Below the pieces are notes generated by a model. It was not told where the DNA came from. It was given only the letters and a program-made list of their open reading frames with translations, and did no database searches. Positions 54,870 through 63,388 of a stretch of 64,000 nt of DNA are shown here, one piece after another (the stretch's first letter is position 1; every line of letters begins with the position of its first letter). This DNA comes from an uncultured Psychrobacter sp. Lineage in GTDB: Bacteria > Pseudomonadota > Gammaproteobacteria > Pseudomonadales > Moraxellaceae. The stretch covers positions 1 to 64,000 of the forward strand of contig CANMUI010000002.1 in the NCBI GenBank assembly GCA_947501045.1, written 5' to 3'. The position numbers were made by a program, and so were the translations under genes.

Positions 54870-56024
54870 CTACTCCTGCCACTGCTCAAGACTAAATTTA
54901 GTATCCAAGTGTTTCTCTAATGCCGGTATATTAAACGCATCATCTTCGCTCACAAAGCTGATACTAATGCCAGTTTGTCCGGCCCGTCCCGTGCGACCAA
55001 TACGATGCACATAGTCATCGGGCTGATCAGGCAAAGTATAATTGACCACATGGCTGACATCATCAACGTGAATACCGCGGCCTGCGACGTCAGTTGCCAC
55101 CAATACTGAAGCTTGACCGTCTTTAAAACGTTGCAAGTATTTTTCACGTTTTTGCTGAATCACATCACCCGACAACATAACGACCTTGTGGTTTTGACGC
55201 AGCTTATGATAAAGGCGTTTAACCTGATCTTTACGATTGGCAAAGACGATCACCTTTTCAGCTTCAGTATCAGCAATGATACGCTTAAGCGCTGCTAGTT
55301 TTTGCTCCTCTGTCAGCAGGTAAAAATGCTGATCCACCAAATCGCTGGTCTTGTGTTCAGGTTCAATCTCAACAAACTGCGGCTCATGCAGCCAGCGGTA
55401 AGCTAGATTCATAACATTTTGATTAAAAGTGGCAGAAAACAATAAACTTTGGCGATCAGTATTGGGCGGCATACGTCCCACTAGGCGTTTGATATCAGGG
55501 ATAAAACCCATATCAAGCATACGATCTGCTTCATCGAGTACTAACACCTCCACCCGATCGAGATAAACTTTACCCTTTTGCATAAGATCAATTAAACGTC
55601 CCGGTGTGGCAATCAAAATATCGACATAGTGACGTTCAAGCTCATGCAGCTGAGTATCATAACTAGTACCACCCATAATGCAGACACTATGCAATGAAGT
55701 ATACTTAGTCAGTGCTATACAATCATCAAAGATCTGCTGAGCAAGCTCGCGGGTTGGCGCCATGACTACAGCGCGAGGCTCGCTCAAATAGCGCTCTTCA
55801 TCAGCATCAAAAGGTCGTTTAAGTAGAGCCTCCATAATAGTAATTAAAAAAGTCGCAGTCTTCCCAGTACCTGTTTGAGCTTGTCCGATAGCATCTTGAT
55901 TGGCAAGGGTATACGGTAATATTTGCGCTTGAATAGGGGTTAGTTCAGTAAAACCTAGATCACTAATAGCCTGCAACGTGGGTTTTGAGAGGGGCAAGTC
56001 AGCGAATATGGTAAAGTTACTCAA
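54870..56024 (-). CDS. DEAD-box ATP-dependent RNA helicase (RhlB-like)
   Basis: The protein unwinds RNA duplexes. The 384 residues have the full DEAD-box set: Q motif FTELTPIQAQILPYTL, AQTGTGKT, PTRELAQQ, ATPGRLIDLM, LDEADRMLDMGF, FSATF, VIVFANRKDQVKRLY, VATDVAGRGIHVDDVSHV and HRIGRTGRAGQTG. There is almost no C-terminal extension, which fits RhlB more than RhlE or DeaD. The start is TTG 56024, seven bases after AAGGAT, at the first residue of the conserved region. It may join the RNA degradosome, though the RNase E-binding region was not checked. Confidence 0.92.
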   Translation of the reverse strand: MSNFTIFADLPLSKPTLQAISDLGFTELTPIQAQILPYTLANQDAIGQAQTGTGKTATFLITIMEALLKRPFDADEERYLSEPRAVVMAPTRELAQQIFDDCIALTKYTSLHSVCIMGGTSYDTQLHELERHYVDILIATPGRLIDLMQKGKVYLDRVEVLVLDEADRMLDMGFIPDIKRLVGRMPPNTDRQSLLFSATFNQNVMNLAYRWLHEPQFVEIEPEHKTSDLVDQHFYLLTEEQKLAALKRIIADTEAEKVIVFANRKDQVKRLYHKLRQNHKVVMLSGDVIQQKREKYLQRFKDGQASVLVATDVAGRGIHVDDVSHVVNYTLPDQPDDYVHRIGRTGRAGQTGISISFVSEDDAFNIPALEKHLDTKFSLEQWQE

Positions 56025-56349
56025 AAAATTATCCTTGTAGATTGGCTAGTAATAAAGTATTAGCTTATTTTAATGGGTTTGATGATTACACAAATTGGTA
56101 CATAAAAGTAATATATACAAGTAGAAGAGATAAATACTAATAACTATAAGATATAACAAAACTTTTAAATTTTTAGGCTTTAAATTATGTTCTTTAAATT
56201 ATAGTTTTTAAAGCAAAAAGCCAAGCTTATCCTTGGTTTACCCAAAACGTTGCGATAAATCTAACGCGGGTTACCTTAGATAAGCTTGGCTTAAAATATA
56301 TCAATAGTTAGCAGTAGCTAGATTATCATAATGATAGTAAATGGTTTTA
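56025..56349. other. Intergenic region with a long hairpin
   Basis: This is 325 bases between the cold-shock gene and the helicase, both on the minus strand. The half nearest the helicase (56025-56210) is very AT-rich and should carry the helicase promoter. The other half holds the 75-base hairpin at 56218-56292. No coding frame is apparent. Confidence 0.6.
56211..56292 (-). terminator. Long-stem terminator of the cold-shock gene
   Basis: AAGCCAAGCTTATC (56218-56231) and GATAAGCTTGGCTT (56279-56292) pair perfectly over 14 bases. The stem continues inward with imperfect pairing (TTGGTTTACCC with GGGTTACCTTA), leaving about 24 bases in the loop. On the minus strand it is followed by TTTTTGC. 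It lies 58 bases past the cold-shock stop. The stem is much longer than in an ordinary terminator. Confidence 0.75.
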
Positions 56350-56565
56350 TTACTCTTCTACCTTTCTAACTTCTTCAGCTTGTAAACCTTTTTGACCTTC
56401 AACTACGCTGAATTCAACTTTTTCTCCATCTTTTAAAGATCGATACCCATCGCCTTGAATCGCACGGAAGTGGACAAAGATATCTTCGCCACTATTACGT
56501 TGAATGAAACCAAAGCCCTTTGAGTCATTAAACCACTTAACAATACCTTGCTCACGATCTGACAT
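56350..56565 (-). CDS. Cold-shock protein (CspA family)
   Basis: This 71-residue single cold-shock domain melts RNA structure and acts as an RNA chaperone. It has GIVKWFNDSKGFGFI (RNP1 KGFGFI), DIFVHFRAI (RNP2), the GYRSLKDGEKVEFSV loop and the end GLQAEEVRKV. ATG 56565 is chosen over an upstream in-frame start (56613) because TCTAGGAAGAATATT places AGGAAG correctly before it and the domain begins at once. The transcript probably has a long 5' leader, as in cspA. Cold control is expected but not shown. Confidence 0.94.
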   Translation of the reverse strand: MSDREQGIVKWFNDSKGFGFIQRNSGEDIFVHFRAIQGDGYRSLKDGEKVEFSVVEGQKGLQAEEVRKVEE

Positions 56566-56933
56566 AATATTCTTCCTAGAAAGTACGCTTAGACCCAGCT
56601 TCCTTGACAACATTGCATATAAGTAAGGTCTAAGATTTTAAAGTTAGCATTTAAATCATTGATCTTAGCGAAAAAAGATTTATTTGCCATAGCAATAAGG
56701 TTGCAATAGTCTCTACTTAAAAATATCATAGCACGGGTTTTTAGTAACATAAAGTTATTTGACATGATTTTTACTATTTAAAGAGCTTTTCTATGTAATT
56801 TTTTACTACGCTTCTAAAAAAAAGTTATGATACAGTTTTACTATGCTTATAAAGAGGCGCATGAAGCCAATTTATTAAGATTTAAACATATTACTTTTAG
56901 GTAAAGTACCGCCCTGACATTACTAGGAAACTT
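56566..56933. other. Leader and divergent promoter region of csp and aroQ
   Basis: A minus-strand -10-like TATGAT (56725-56730) with a weak -35 TTTATG (56748-56753) at 17-base spacing would start the cold-shock transcript near 56718. That gives an untranslated leader of about 150 bases, comparable to the cspA leader length. The rest is AT-rich and also serves aroQ. No further gene is seen. Confidence 0.4.
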
Positions 56934-57524
56934 ATGAGACTATCTTCTCAGTCATCATCAGAGCCCATAATATTTAACGATATGGGCAAAGATAACACAA
57001 GAAACGATACTAGCGCAGAGAACAAAGCTTCAAGAACGTCTGCTTTGCTAACCCACAAGCTATTATTAATCAATGGTGTAAATCTTAACCTTTTAGGAAA
57101 GCGCGAGCCTAATATTTATGGTTATACGACACTGGACGATATAGAGGCACGTTTAAAAGAACGCGCTGCCAACTATGATATTGAGCTTATCTGCGTACAA
57201 TCTAATCATGAAGGCTCGCTAATTGATAGCATTCAATATTATGGTCTACTGGCTGATGCTCAATCACAAGTAGATGCTATTATTATTAATCCAGCAGCTT
57301 TTACTCATACCTCAGTAGCCTTACGCGACGCCTTGCTGGCGACCCAAAAGCCCTTTATTGAAGTGCATTTATCAAATGTCCATGCTCGCGAAACCTTTCG
57401 GCAACACTCTTATCTAAGCGATGTAGCAGTTGGCGTGATATCTGGTTTGGGTCATTTAGGGTATCAGATGGCACTTGATTACTGGTTGGTTAATAAGTAC
57501 CAAATGAACCTAAAAAACCAATAG
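56934..57524 (+). CDS. aroQ: 3-dehydroquinate dehydratase, type II
   Basis: AroQ dehydrates 3-dehydroquinate in the shikimate pathway. The catalytic domain begins near residue 42 with KLLLINGVNLNLLGKREPNIYG (split here; Arg and Tyr are catalytic), then CVQSNHEGSLIDSI, INPAAFTHTSVALRDAL, the His-bearing EVHLSNVHARE and VISGLGHLGYQMAL. At 196 residues it has about 42 extra N-terminal residues, polar and unstructured, compared with the usual 145-150. AGGAAA supports the long start. Unlike in many relatives, accB and accC do not follow. Confidence 0.95.
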   Translation: MRLSSQSSSEPIIFNDMGKDNTRNDTSAENKASRTSALLTHKLLLINGVNLNLLGKREPNIYGYTTLDDIEARLKERAANYDIELICVQSNHEGSLIDSIQYYGLLADAQSQVDAIIINPAAFTHTSVALRDALLATQKPFIEVHLSNVHARETFRQHSYLSDVAVGVISGLGHLGYQMALDYWLVNKYQMNLKNQ

Positions 57525-57568
57525 AATGTATCGTTCAATATTGTTAACTTAAGCTGGTTAAATAGTCG

Positions 57569-57600
57569 TATTTTAACTAAAATAGTGTTTAGTTAAAATA
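57569..57600. repeat. Perfect 13-bp inverted repeat
   Basis: TATTTTAACTAAA (57569-57581) and TTTAGTTAAAATA (57588-57600) are exact inverted copies with a six-base loop ATAGTG. It lies 45 bases after aroQ and 36 bases before the ABC1 kinase start. It is AT-rich with no T tail, so it could be a weak terminator, an operator or an mRNA hairpin. Confidence 0.8.
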
Positions 57601-57635
57601 GCAGCTAAAAACCAATTCGATCTACGGTGATATGA

Positions 57636-58946
57636 ATGGCAAAATCGTCCGGAAAACGCTTTATGAAACTTGCTGGTATGACTGCAAGCATCGCAGGCAA
57701 AGCTGCTAAAAATTCACTAAAGCATCTCTCTAGTGACGAGGAAAAACGTTTGCAAGCACGCTCAGAGATGATGCAAGACGTTGGGGTGCAAATCGCTGAA
57801 ACACTTGGTGAGATGAAAGGCGCGGTTATGAAAGTGGGACAAATCGCCTCACAGTACAAAGATGTGTTTCCGCCAGAGGTCGCAGCCGCACTTGAGAAGC
57901 TACAAAAAGATGCGCCGCCGATGCCCTACTCGCAGATAAAAACGCAAGTGGAGCGTGAACTCAAAGCACCGATTGAAGAGCTATTTACAGCATTTGAGGA
58001 AACACCGTTTGCTGCCGCTTCCATCGGACAGGTGCACAAAGCCACGCTACCCTCTGGTCAAAAAGTAGTAGTGAAAGTGCAATACCCTGATGTCGATGAA
58101 AACTGTGATAGCGATTTAAAACAAGTTCGGATGGCACTCAAAATTGCTGGTGTACTCAATATGAGTCGTGAGCTGCAGGACAAGCTATTTAATGAGATTC
58201 GTCAAAGCTTACAAGATGAGCTTGATTATATTAAAGAGGCCAATAACCTAAGAGTATTTGGGTCATTTCATGCTAACGATGAAGGCCTTATCATCCCTAA
58301 AGTTATTGGTAGTCATACCTCCAAACGCGTCTTGACTTTGACTGAGGAGATGGGGGAAACCTTAACCGTTGCTGCTACTTGGGACAATGAGGTTAAGCAA
58401 AAAATTGCTGAGCGCCTGTTTCATTTCACCGCAGGTCAGCTGTTTGGCTTATACCGTATGCATTGTGATCCGCACCCCGGTAACTTTGCCTTTCGCACTG
58501 ATGGTAGCGTAGTTGCCTATGATTTTGGCGGTATTCGTAGTTATAGCGATAGCGAAGTGCAGTTGTTTCGTAGGTTTGCTCAGCACGCGCTAAAGAGTGA
58601 CGTAACTGCGCTTGAGCAAGACTTAATTGCCCTCGACATTCGCCGTGAAGACGATAAACAGGTACCTGGAGAGTTTTATGAGAAATGGTTAGAGATTGGC
58701 CTAAAACCCTTATCGGTTTCTCCATATCACGAAGGTGATTTTGACTTTGCTAGTAGTCAGGTGCACCATGAAGCCATCGCACAGATGCGCACCTCGTTAA
58801 AATATTTTGGACAGTTTCAGCCCTCTGCCACCACGATGATGCTCGATCGTACCGTATCAGGACAGTATTGGAATTTGGTAAATTTAGGCGTTGAGATAGA
58901 TTTGTCGCCACTGGTTGATGAGTATATAACCGTATCAAAACATTAA
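57636..58946 (+). CDS. ABC1/AarF-family atypical kinase (UbiB/ADCK-like)
   Basis: The protein belongs to the UbiB/ADCK family of atypical kinases linked to quinone metabolism. The 436 residues carry the KxGQ motif in GAVMKVGQIASQYKDVFP, the Ala-rich loop FAAASIGQVHKATL, the ATP lysine in KVVVKVQYPDVDE, MHCDPHPGNFAFR as the catalytic loop and YDFGGIRSY as the DFG-like site. There are no C-terminal membrane helices as in E. coli UbiB, so it may be a second, soluble member. The start ATG has a poor ribosome-binding site. No ubi genes are adjacent. Confidence 0.87.
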   Translation: MAKSSGKRFMKLAGMTASIAGKAAKNSLKHLSSDEEKRLQARSEMMQDVGVQIAETLGEMKGAVMKVGQIASQYKDVFPPEVAAALEKLQKDAPPMPYSQIKTQVERELKAPIEELFTAFEETPFAAASIGQVHKATLPSGQKVVVKVQYPDVDENCDSDLKQVRMALKIAGVLNMSRELQDKLFNEIRQSLQDELDYIKEANNLRVFGSFHANDEGLIIPKVIGSHTSKRVLTLTEEMGETLTVAATWDNEVKQKIAERLFHFTAGQLFGLYRMHCDPHPGNFAFRTDGSVVAYDFGGIRSYSDSEVQLFRRFAQHALKSDVTALEQDLIALDIRREDDKQVPGEFYEKWLEIGLKPLSVSPYHEGDFDFASSQVHHEAIAQMRTSLKYFGQFQPSATTMMLDRTVSGQYWNLVNLGVEIDLSPLVDEYITVSKH

Positions 58947-58953
58947 AAAATTA

Positions 58954-59784
58954 CTATATATGTAGAGCATGTCCACAGCGATCACAGAACGTCGCCCCGA
59001 CAGCGTGGCCAAATTTACCGCAGTTGGGACAGGCTATAGGGTTTAGTTGCGGGCGCATGTTACGCGCAAGCTCAGCAGTAAAAATACCTGTTGGCACCGC
59101 AATAATGGAGTAACCCGTTATCATCACCATGGATGCAATCGCTTGTCCGATTGGCGTTTTTGGTGACATATCGCCATAACCGGTTGTAGTTACTGTTACT
59201 ACCGCCCAATAAATAGACACCGGAATGCTAGTAAAACCGTTCTCTGGTCCTTCAACTACATAAATAATCGAACCAAAAATAGTGACTAGTAGCACCAGCG
59301 ATAAGAAGAAGACAGTAATTTTTTGTTGACTGGTTTTAAGCGCAGAGGCCAAAAAACCCGCTTGCTGCATGTAGGCTTTGAGCTTGAGTACACGAAACAC
59401 ACGCAAGATACGTAAAATACGTATCACCAGTAGATACTGTACCCCGCCGAAGAACAAACTTATATAGCTTGGCAATACGGATAGTAAGTCGACTATACCA
59501 AAAAAACTAAAAGCGTAACGTAGACGATTGGGCGCTGAAAATAGTCTTAAAGCGTACTCGATAGTAAATAAAAGAGTAAAAAACCACTCAGCATAAAAAA
59601 ACAAAGTGCCATATTGCAAGCGCATATAGAGCACGCTATCAAGCATTACAACGGCCACGCTGGTCAAGATTGCAATCAATAATACAATATCAAAGAGCTT
59701 ACCTAAGCGCGTGTCTGTGCCTTCAATAATGACATGAATGCGGTTACGTAGGTGAGTAATAGCTTCAGTAGTTGGTTGCTTCAT
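58954..59784 (-). CDS. Voltage-gated potassium channel (Kv type)
   Basis: This six-helix channel lies in the inner membrane. S4 is a voltage sensor with regularly spaced arginines (VIRILRILRVFRVLKLKAY), and the selectivity filter TTTGYGDMSP follows the pore helix between S5 and S6. The 276 residues end in a short tail with two CxxC pairs, CPNCGKFGHAVG and CDRCG, which look like a zinc ribbon. That tail is unusual in classical channels but seen in related bacterial genes. It stands alone, converging with the ABC1 kinase gene, whose stop is eight bases away. Confidence 0.92.
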   Translation of the reverse strand: MKQPTTEAITHLRNRIHVIIEGTDTRLGKLFDIVLLIAILTSVAVVMLDSVLYMRLQYGTLFFYAEWFFTLLFTIEYALRLFSAPNRLRYAFSFFGIVDLLSVLPSYISLFFGGVQYLLVIRILRILRVFRVLKLKAYMQQAGFLASALKTSQQKITVFFLSLVLLVTIFGSIIYVVEGPENGFTSIPVSIYWAVVTVTTTGYGDMSPKTPIGQAIASMVMITGYSIIAVPTGIFTAELARNMRPQLNPIACPNCGKFGHAVGATFCDRCGHALHI

Positions 59785-59979
59785 AGAATCAGTGGCTTCA
59801 CAAAATCAAGAGCTTGGTAGCGCCCTACAATCTAAAGTGGTGTAAATAGGATTGATTAGTCAAAATATATAAAGGTGGTTTATAATGTGGTCCACTCAAA
59901 ACGGTTATCATGACATAGTAGTTGCCACAGTGTAGCAAAAAAAGACTTCTAACAACATATAAATTGCTAAGGATATAAT

Positions 59980-60729
59980 ATGGCAGGTCATTCAAAATGG
60001 GCCAATATTAAACATCGTAAAGCCCGTCAAGATGCCGTAAAAGGCAAGGTATTCACTAAAATTATTCGTGAGATCGTCTCAGCAACCAAGCAAGGAGATC
60101 CTGATCCCGATAAGAATCCGCGTCTGCGTGCAGCTATTGAAAAGGCCTTGTCAGTCAACATGACTAAAGACACGATTAATCGGGCAGTCGATCGCGGGGC
60201 TGGTGGCGGTGACAATGACAATATGGAAGAGATTAGCTATGAAGGCTATGGTATTGGCGGTGTCGCCGTATTGGTCGAGACAATGACTGATAATGTCAAT
60301 CGTACCGTCAGTGAGGTACGTCACGCTTTTACCAAACATGATGGTAATTTAGGGACATCAGGATCAGTCGCCTATCTCTTTAGTAAACGCGGCGAGATCA
60401 GCTTCAACGATGTCAGCTTAGAAGATGAGGTTATGCTGGCAGCATTGGATGCTGGCGCTGTAGACATCGAAAACGATGGCGAGACGCTAGTTGTGATTAC
60501 TGAGGTGGATAATTTTGGTCAAGTTCAAGATGCTTTAAATAAAGCGGGTTTGAGCTCTGACAACGCTGAGGTCACCATGGCGCCCTCCACTACCGCTGAG
60601 ATTAATAATATCGATGATGCCCAAAAAGTGATGAAAATGATCGATATGTTAGAGGATATAGATGACGTACAAGAGGTTTATAGCAATGTACATTTTTCGG
60701 ATGAAGTTATAGCTCAGCTCGAGGAGTAG
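59980..60729 (+). CDS. YebC/PmpR-family DNA-binding or translation-assisting protein
   Basis: The family was first described as transcriptional regulators, and more recently some members were found to help ribosomes through proline stretches. The 249 residues show the highly conserved start AGHSKWANIKHRKA, KGKVFTKIIREI, NPRLRAAIEKAL, YEGYGIGGVAVLVETMTDN, the GNLGTSGSVAYLF region and MIDMLEDIDDVQEVYSN. AAGGAT precedes the ATG. It is not next to ruvC, its partner in many genomes. A bidirectional terminator separates it from ogt. Confidence 0.95.
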   Translation: MAGHSKWANIKHRKARQDAVKGKVFTKIIREIVSATKQGDPDPDKNPRLRAAIEKALSVNMTKDTINRAVDRGAGGGDNDNMEEISYEGYGIGGVAVLVETMTDNVNRTVSEVRHAFTKHDGNLGTSGSVAYLFSKRGEISFNDVSLEDEVMLAALDAGAVDIENDGETLVVITEVDNFGQVQDALNKAGLSSDNAEVTMAPSTTAEINNIDDAQKVMKMIDMLEDIDDVQEVYSNVHFSDEVIAQLEE

Positions 60730-60755
60730 CTCGGTCTTTAATTAAATTTAACTGC

Positions 60756-60793
60756 AAAAAAGCCAAACGTTAATTGTAGCGTTTGGCTTTTTT
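60756..60793. terminator. Bidirectional terminator between yebC and ogt
   Basis: AAAAAAGCCAAACG and CGTTTGGCTTTTTT form a 14-pair perfect stem around TTAATTGTAG, with A and T runs on both sides, between two convergent genes. Confidence 0.93.
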
Positions 60794-60812
60794 ATATAAC
60801 TAGACACTACCT

Positions 60813-61403
60813 TCATACCCTACATTTAACCCCTTCAAGCGCTAACAAGTACTCTTTTTTATCAAGCCCGCCAGTATAACCGCCAAGCTTACCATCACTA
60901 GCGATTACACGGTGGCAAGGAATAATGAGGCTAAATGGGTTTTTACCATTAGCGTTCGCTACCGCGCGAAAGCCTTTAGGATTGTCGATGCGGCGAGCTA
61001 AATCAGCATAGCTTATCGTCTCGCCGTGGTTGATATCTTGCAATGCTCGCCATACCTTTTGCTGAAACTCAGTTCCTAGTGATAAATCTAACGGCAAGTC
61101 AAAATCTTTGCGCTGCTCTTGCGCGTACTCATTGATCTGATTGATCGTCTCTATTAATACAGCCTGAGCAGGATCATTTATGCTTAGGCTATTTTTGTCA
61201 ATAAATTTAAAATCACTATTATCTAATTTATAACGTTTTTTAAGCTTGGCAAATGATTTTGAGTCCGTCCACCATTGATCTTTAGATAGCCAACTTACCT
61301 CAGCAAGCTTGGGCTCATCTTCAATAGTGTTACCAGTATCGGTTTGCTTAGCCATCAAAACTAAGATGTAAGTTTGTAAGTTCGTCATGGTCACTAGCAT
61401 CAT
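60813..61403 (-). CDS. ogt: Methylated-DNA--[protein]-cysteine S-methyltransferase
   Basis: This suicide repair protein takes the alkyl group from O6-alkylguanine onto its own cysteine. The active site is IIPCHRVIASDGKLGGYTGG; the DNA-binding helix segment is FQQKVWRALQDINHGETISYADLA with PKGFRAVANANGKNP. The 196 residues include an N-terminal domain that is poorly conserved and has no Ada zinc cysteines, so this is an Ogt-type protein. AAGGAG precedes the first of two nearby ATGs. ftsY lies 46 bases upstream on the same strand, so co-transcription is possible. Confidence 0.94.
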   Translation of the reverse strand: MMLVTMTNLQTYILVLMAKQTDTGNTIEDEPKLAEVSWLSKDQWWTDSKSFAKLKKRYKLDNSDFKFIDKNSLSINDPAQAVLIETINQINEYAQEQRKDFDLPLDLSLGTEFQQKVWRALQDINHGETISYADLARRIDNPKGFRAVANANGKNPFSLIIPCHRVIASDGKLGGYTGGLDKKEYLLALEGVKCRV

Positions 61404-61449
61404 TATTACTCCTTAGTTTCAAATAAGAATGTGTCAAATGTACAAAACC

Positions 61450-62757
61450 CTATTCTTTATCATCAGTCTCAAACAATGCCGCCACAAACTGCTTGGGACT
61501 AAAGGCACGCAAATCATCAATCGTCTCGCCAACGCCGATATAGCGAATAGGTACATCAGTGGTTTCAGCAATATTAAAGACTACCCCACCCTTTGCCGTA
61601 CCATCGAGTTTAGTGATCGTAATACCGGTTAAGGGTACCACTTTGTTAAAGAGCTCAACCTGATTTATCGCATTTTGGCCGGTGCCAGCATCAAGCACAA
61701 TCATACCTTCATGGGGCGCACTTGGATCAGCCTTACGCATCACGCGCACCACCTTTTCAAGCTCTGCCATAAGATAGGCTTTATTCTGCAAGCGTCCTGC
61801 GGTATCAGCGATCAATACATCGATATTTTTGGCTTTAGCTGATTGCATGGCATCAAAGATCACCGAAGCACTATCTGAGCCATGTCCTTGGGCAACAACG
61901 GGTATGTTATTGCGCTCACCCCAAATTTGCAGCTGTTCGGTGGCAGCGGCGCGAAACGTATCGCCAGCTGCTAACATGACTGACTTGCCTTCCCCTTGTA
62001 GACGTTTGGCAAGCTTACCAATGGTAGTTGTTTTGCCGACGCCATTGACCCCAACGACTAAAATTACAAACGGCTTTTTGCTGGTATCGATTACCAGTGG
62101 TGCAACTTTTGGGGTCAAAATATCTACCAGCTCACTTTGTAGCGCTTTGTATAGTGCATGAGCATAAATAAGATCACCGCGCGCCGTCTGTTCAGTCAAA
62201 CTTTTGATGATACGATTGGTCGCATTGACGCCGATGTCAGCCACCAATAATTGATCTTCAACCTCTTCTAATAACTCATCGTCGATCTCTTTACCACCGA
62301 TAAGGATGCTTACCATGCCCTCAGCTAGGTTTTTTCGTGATTTACTCAGTCCGCTCTTCATGCGGTTGAACCAACTGCCTTTTTGGCGACCTTTTGGTTC
62401 TAAATCCTGATCTTGCTGATCTAAATCCTTAGGTAGCTCTGCACTTTTAGCACCGCTACTCTTGCCCAACTGCTCTTGCAAAGGCATAGTAGGCACAAGC
62501 GTAGAAGCTGGTTTTACGTTATGATCACTAATAGGTACTGTTGATGTTTTTTGCGTCTCAGGCGTTACAATTGGCGCGCCTAAAGCGGTATGCTCATCAG
62601 CAAGCTTGACACTAGAGTCAGGTTTAGCCTCAGGCTCATCAGCGATAGTGACTGATTGCACTGGTAGACTGGGTAAGGTAATATCATCGTCATCTAAGTC
62701 ATCAAGGCTACCATCAAGATTGATGACGACGCGGTTGGCATTGTTTGGATTGTTCAT
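61450..62757 (-). CDS. ftsY: Signal recognition particle receptor FtsY
   Basis: FtsY docks ribosome-SRP complexes at the inner membrane. The 435 residues have an acidic, disordered A domain (1-130, rich in Asp, Glu, Ser and Thr), then the N domain (WFNRMKSGLSKSRKNLAEG onward) and the G domain: Walker A GVNGVGKTTTIGKLAKRL, AAGDTFRAAATEQLQIW, DTAGRLQNKAYLM, TKLDGTAKGG and the end IGVGETIDDLRAFSPKQFV. It is divergent from the small lipoproteins and M16 peptidase, a neighbourhood typical of gammaproteobacteria. Confidence 0.97.
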   Translation of the reverse strand: MNNPNNANRVVINLDGSLDDLDDDDITLPSLPVQSVTIADEPEAKPDSSVKLADEHTALGAPIVTPETQKTSTVPISDHNVKPASTLVPTMPLQEQLGKSSGAKSAELPKDLDQQDQDLEPKGRQKGSWFNRMKSGLSKSRKNLAEGMVSILIGGKEIDDELLEEVEDQLLVADIGVNATNRIIKSLTEQTARGDLIYAHALYKALQSELVDILTPKVAPLVIDTSKKPFVILVVGVNGVGKTTTIGKLAKRLQGEGKSVMLAAGDTFRAAATEQLQIWGERNNIPVVAQGHGSDSASVIFDAMQSAKAKNIDVLIADTAGRLQNKAYLMAELEKVVRVMRKADPSAPHEGMIVLDAGTGQNAINQVELFNKVVPLTGITITKLDGTAKGGVVFNIAETTDVPIRYIGVGETIDDLRAFSPKQFVAALFETDDKE

Positions 62758-63093
62758 ACGTTTGCCCCAAAAATTATCAAGATTAGAGTCAGAGTCGACT
62801 ACATAGTTATATAGTAATCATGCTCCACTATTATTAGAATCAAAGAAAATATTAGAATGAAATATAAATAATAGGTTAGTTTAGCATAGTTCAGCTACTG
62901 CTCAGTGTTGTCTATAATAGGAAATAGTAAAGCATGGCCAAGCTGCAAGAAAGTTAAGCTTAAGATTTAGACACAAAAAACTGACTCTGCTAGGCGCAAA
63001 TTTAGCTACTGTTTATTCATACTTACCGATTCTTGTCTGCTTTAAACAATCATTTGACTATTTGCATTTTTTAGCCACTATCTAGGAATAAAC
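62758..63093. other. Divergent region between ftsY and the lipoprotein genes
   Basis: About 336 AT-rich bases carry the promoters of ftsY and of the plus-strand lipoprotein genes. A TATAAT occurs at 62913-62918 on the plus strand without a clear -35. A short imperfect direct repeat beginning ATTAGAAT lies near 62836 and 62853. No gene is seen. Confidence 0.5.
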
Positions 63094-63339
63094 ATGCCAT
63101 CTCAAGTATTATTGAATCTATTAAATAATATGAGTTCAATAAAGCCAAAGAGTCCATCAAGCAGTAGCGAACCGAGCAATCAGTTAAGCTTTAAGCACTC
63201 ATTTATCTCCCAAAAAGCCAAAATGCTAAAATTATTTTTTGTTTTAGGGATTTTGTCATTTTCAGTGGGAGGCTGCGCTACTTTGCAGGCGCTTGAACCA
63301 ACGGCTATACTGATTTCCGATATAAAAGATATTTTATAA
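63094..63339 (+). CDS. Small putative lipoprotein
   Basis: I do not recognise a named family. The 81 residues have a 43-residue Ser/Lys-rich start, then a hydrophobic helix MLKLFFVLGILSFSV ending in a lipobox VGGC. Only about 26 residues would remain after processing (ATLQALEPTAILISDIK and a few more). AGGA is well placed before ATG 63094, but a shorter form starting at the internal Met-Leu-Lys (38 residues) would be a more standard lipoprotein precursor. The mature end resembles that of the next gene, so the two may be paralogues. Confidence 0.55.
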   Translation: MPSQVLLNLLNNMSSIKPKSPSSSSEPSNQLSFKHSFISQKAKMLKLFFVLGILSFSVGGCATLQALEPTAILISDIKDIL

Positions 63340-63388
63340 TAGTTATGGTTCAAATAACTGCGCTCATTACTATAAATTAGGAATGTTT

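Noticed and set aside
58426..58725. 99-codon open frame antisense to the ABC1 kinase
   Set aside because: Composition and position are those of a shadow frame; the kinase motifs lie on the other strand across the whole stretch.
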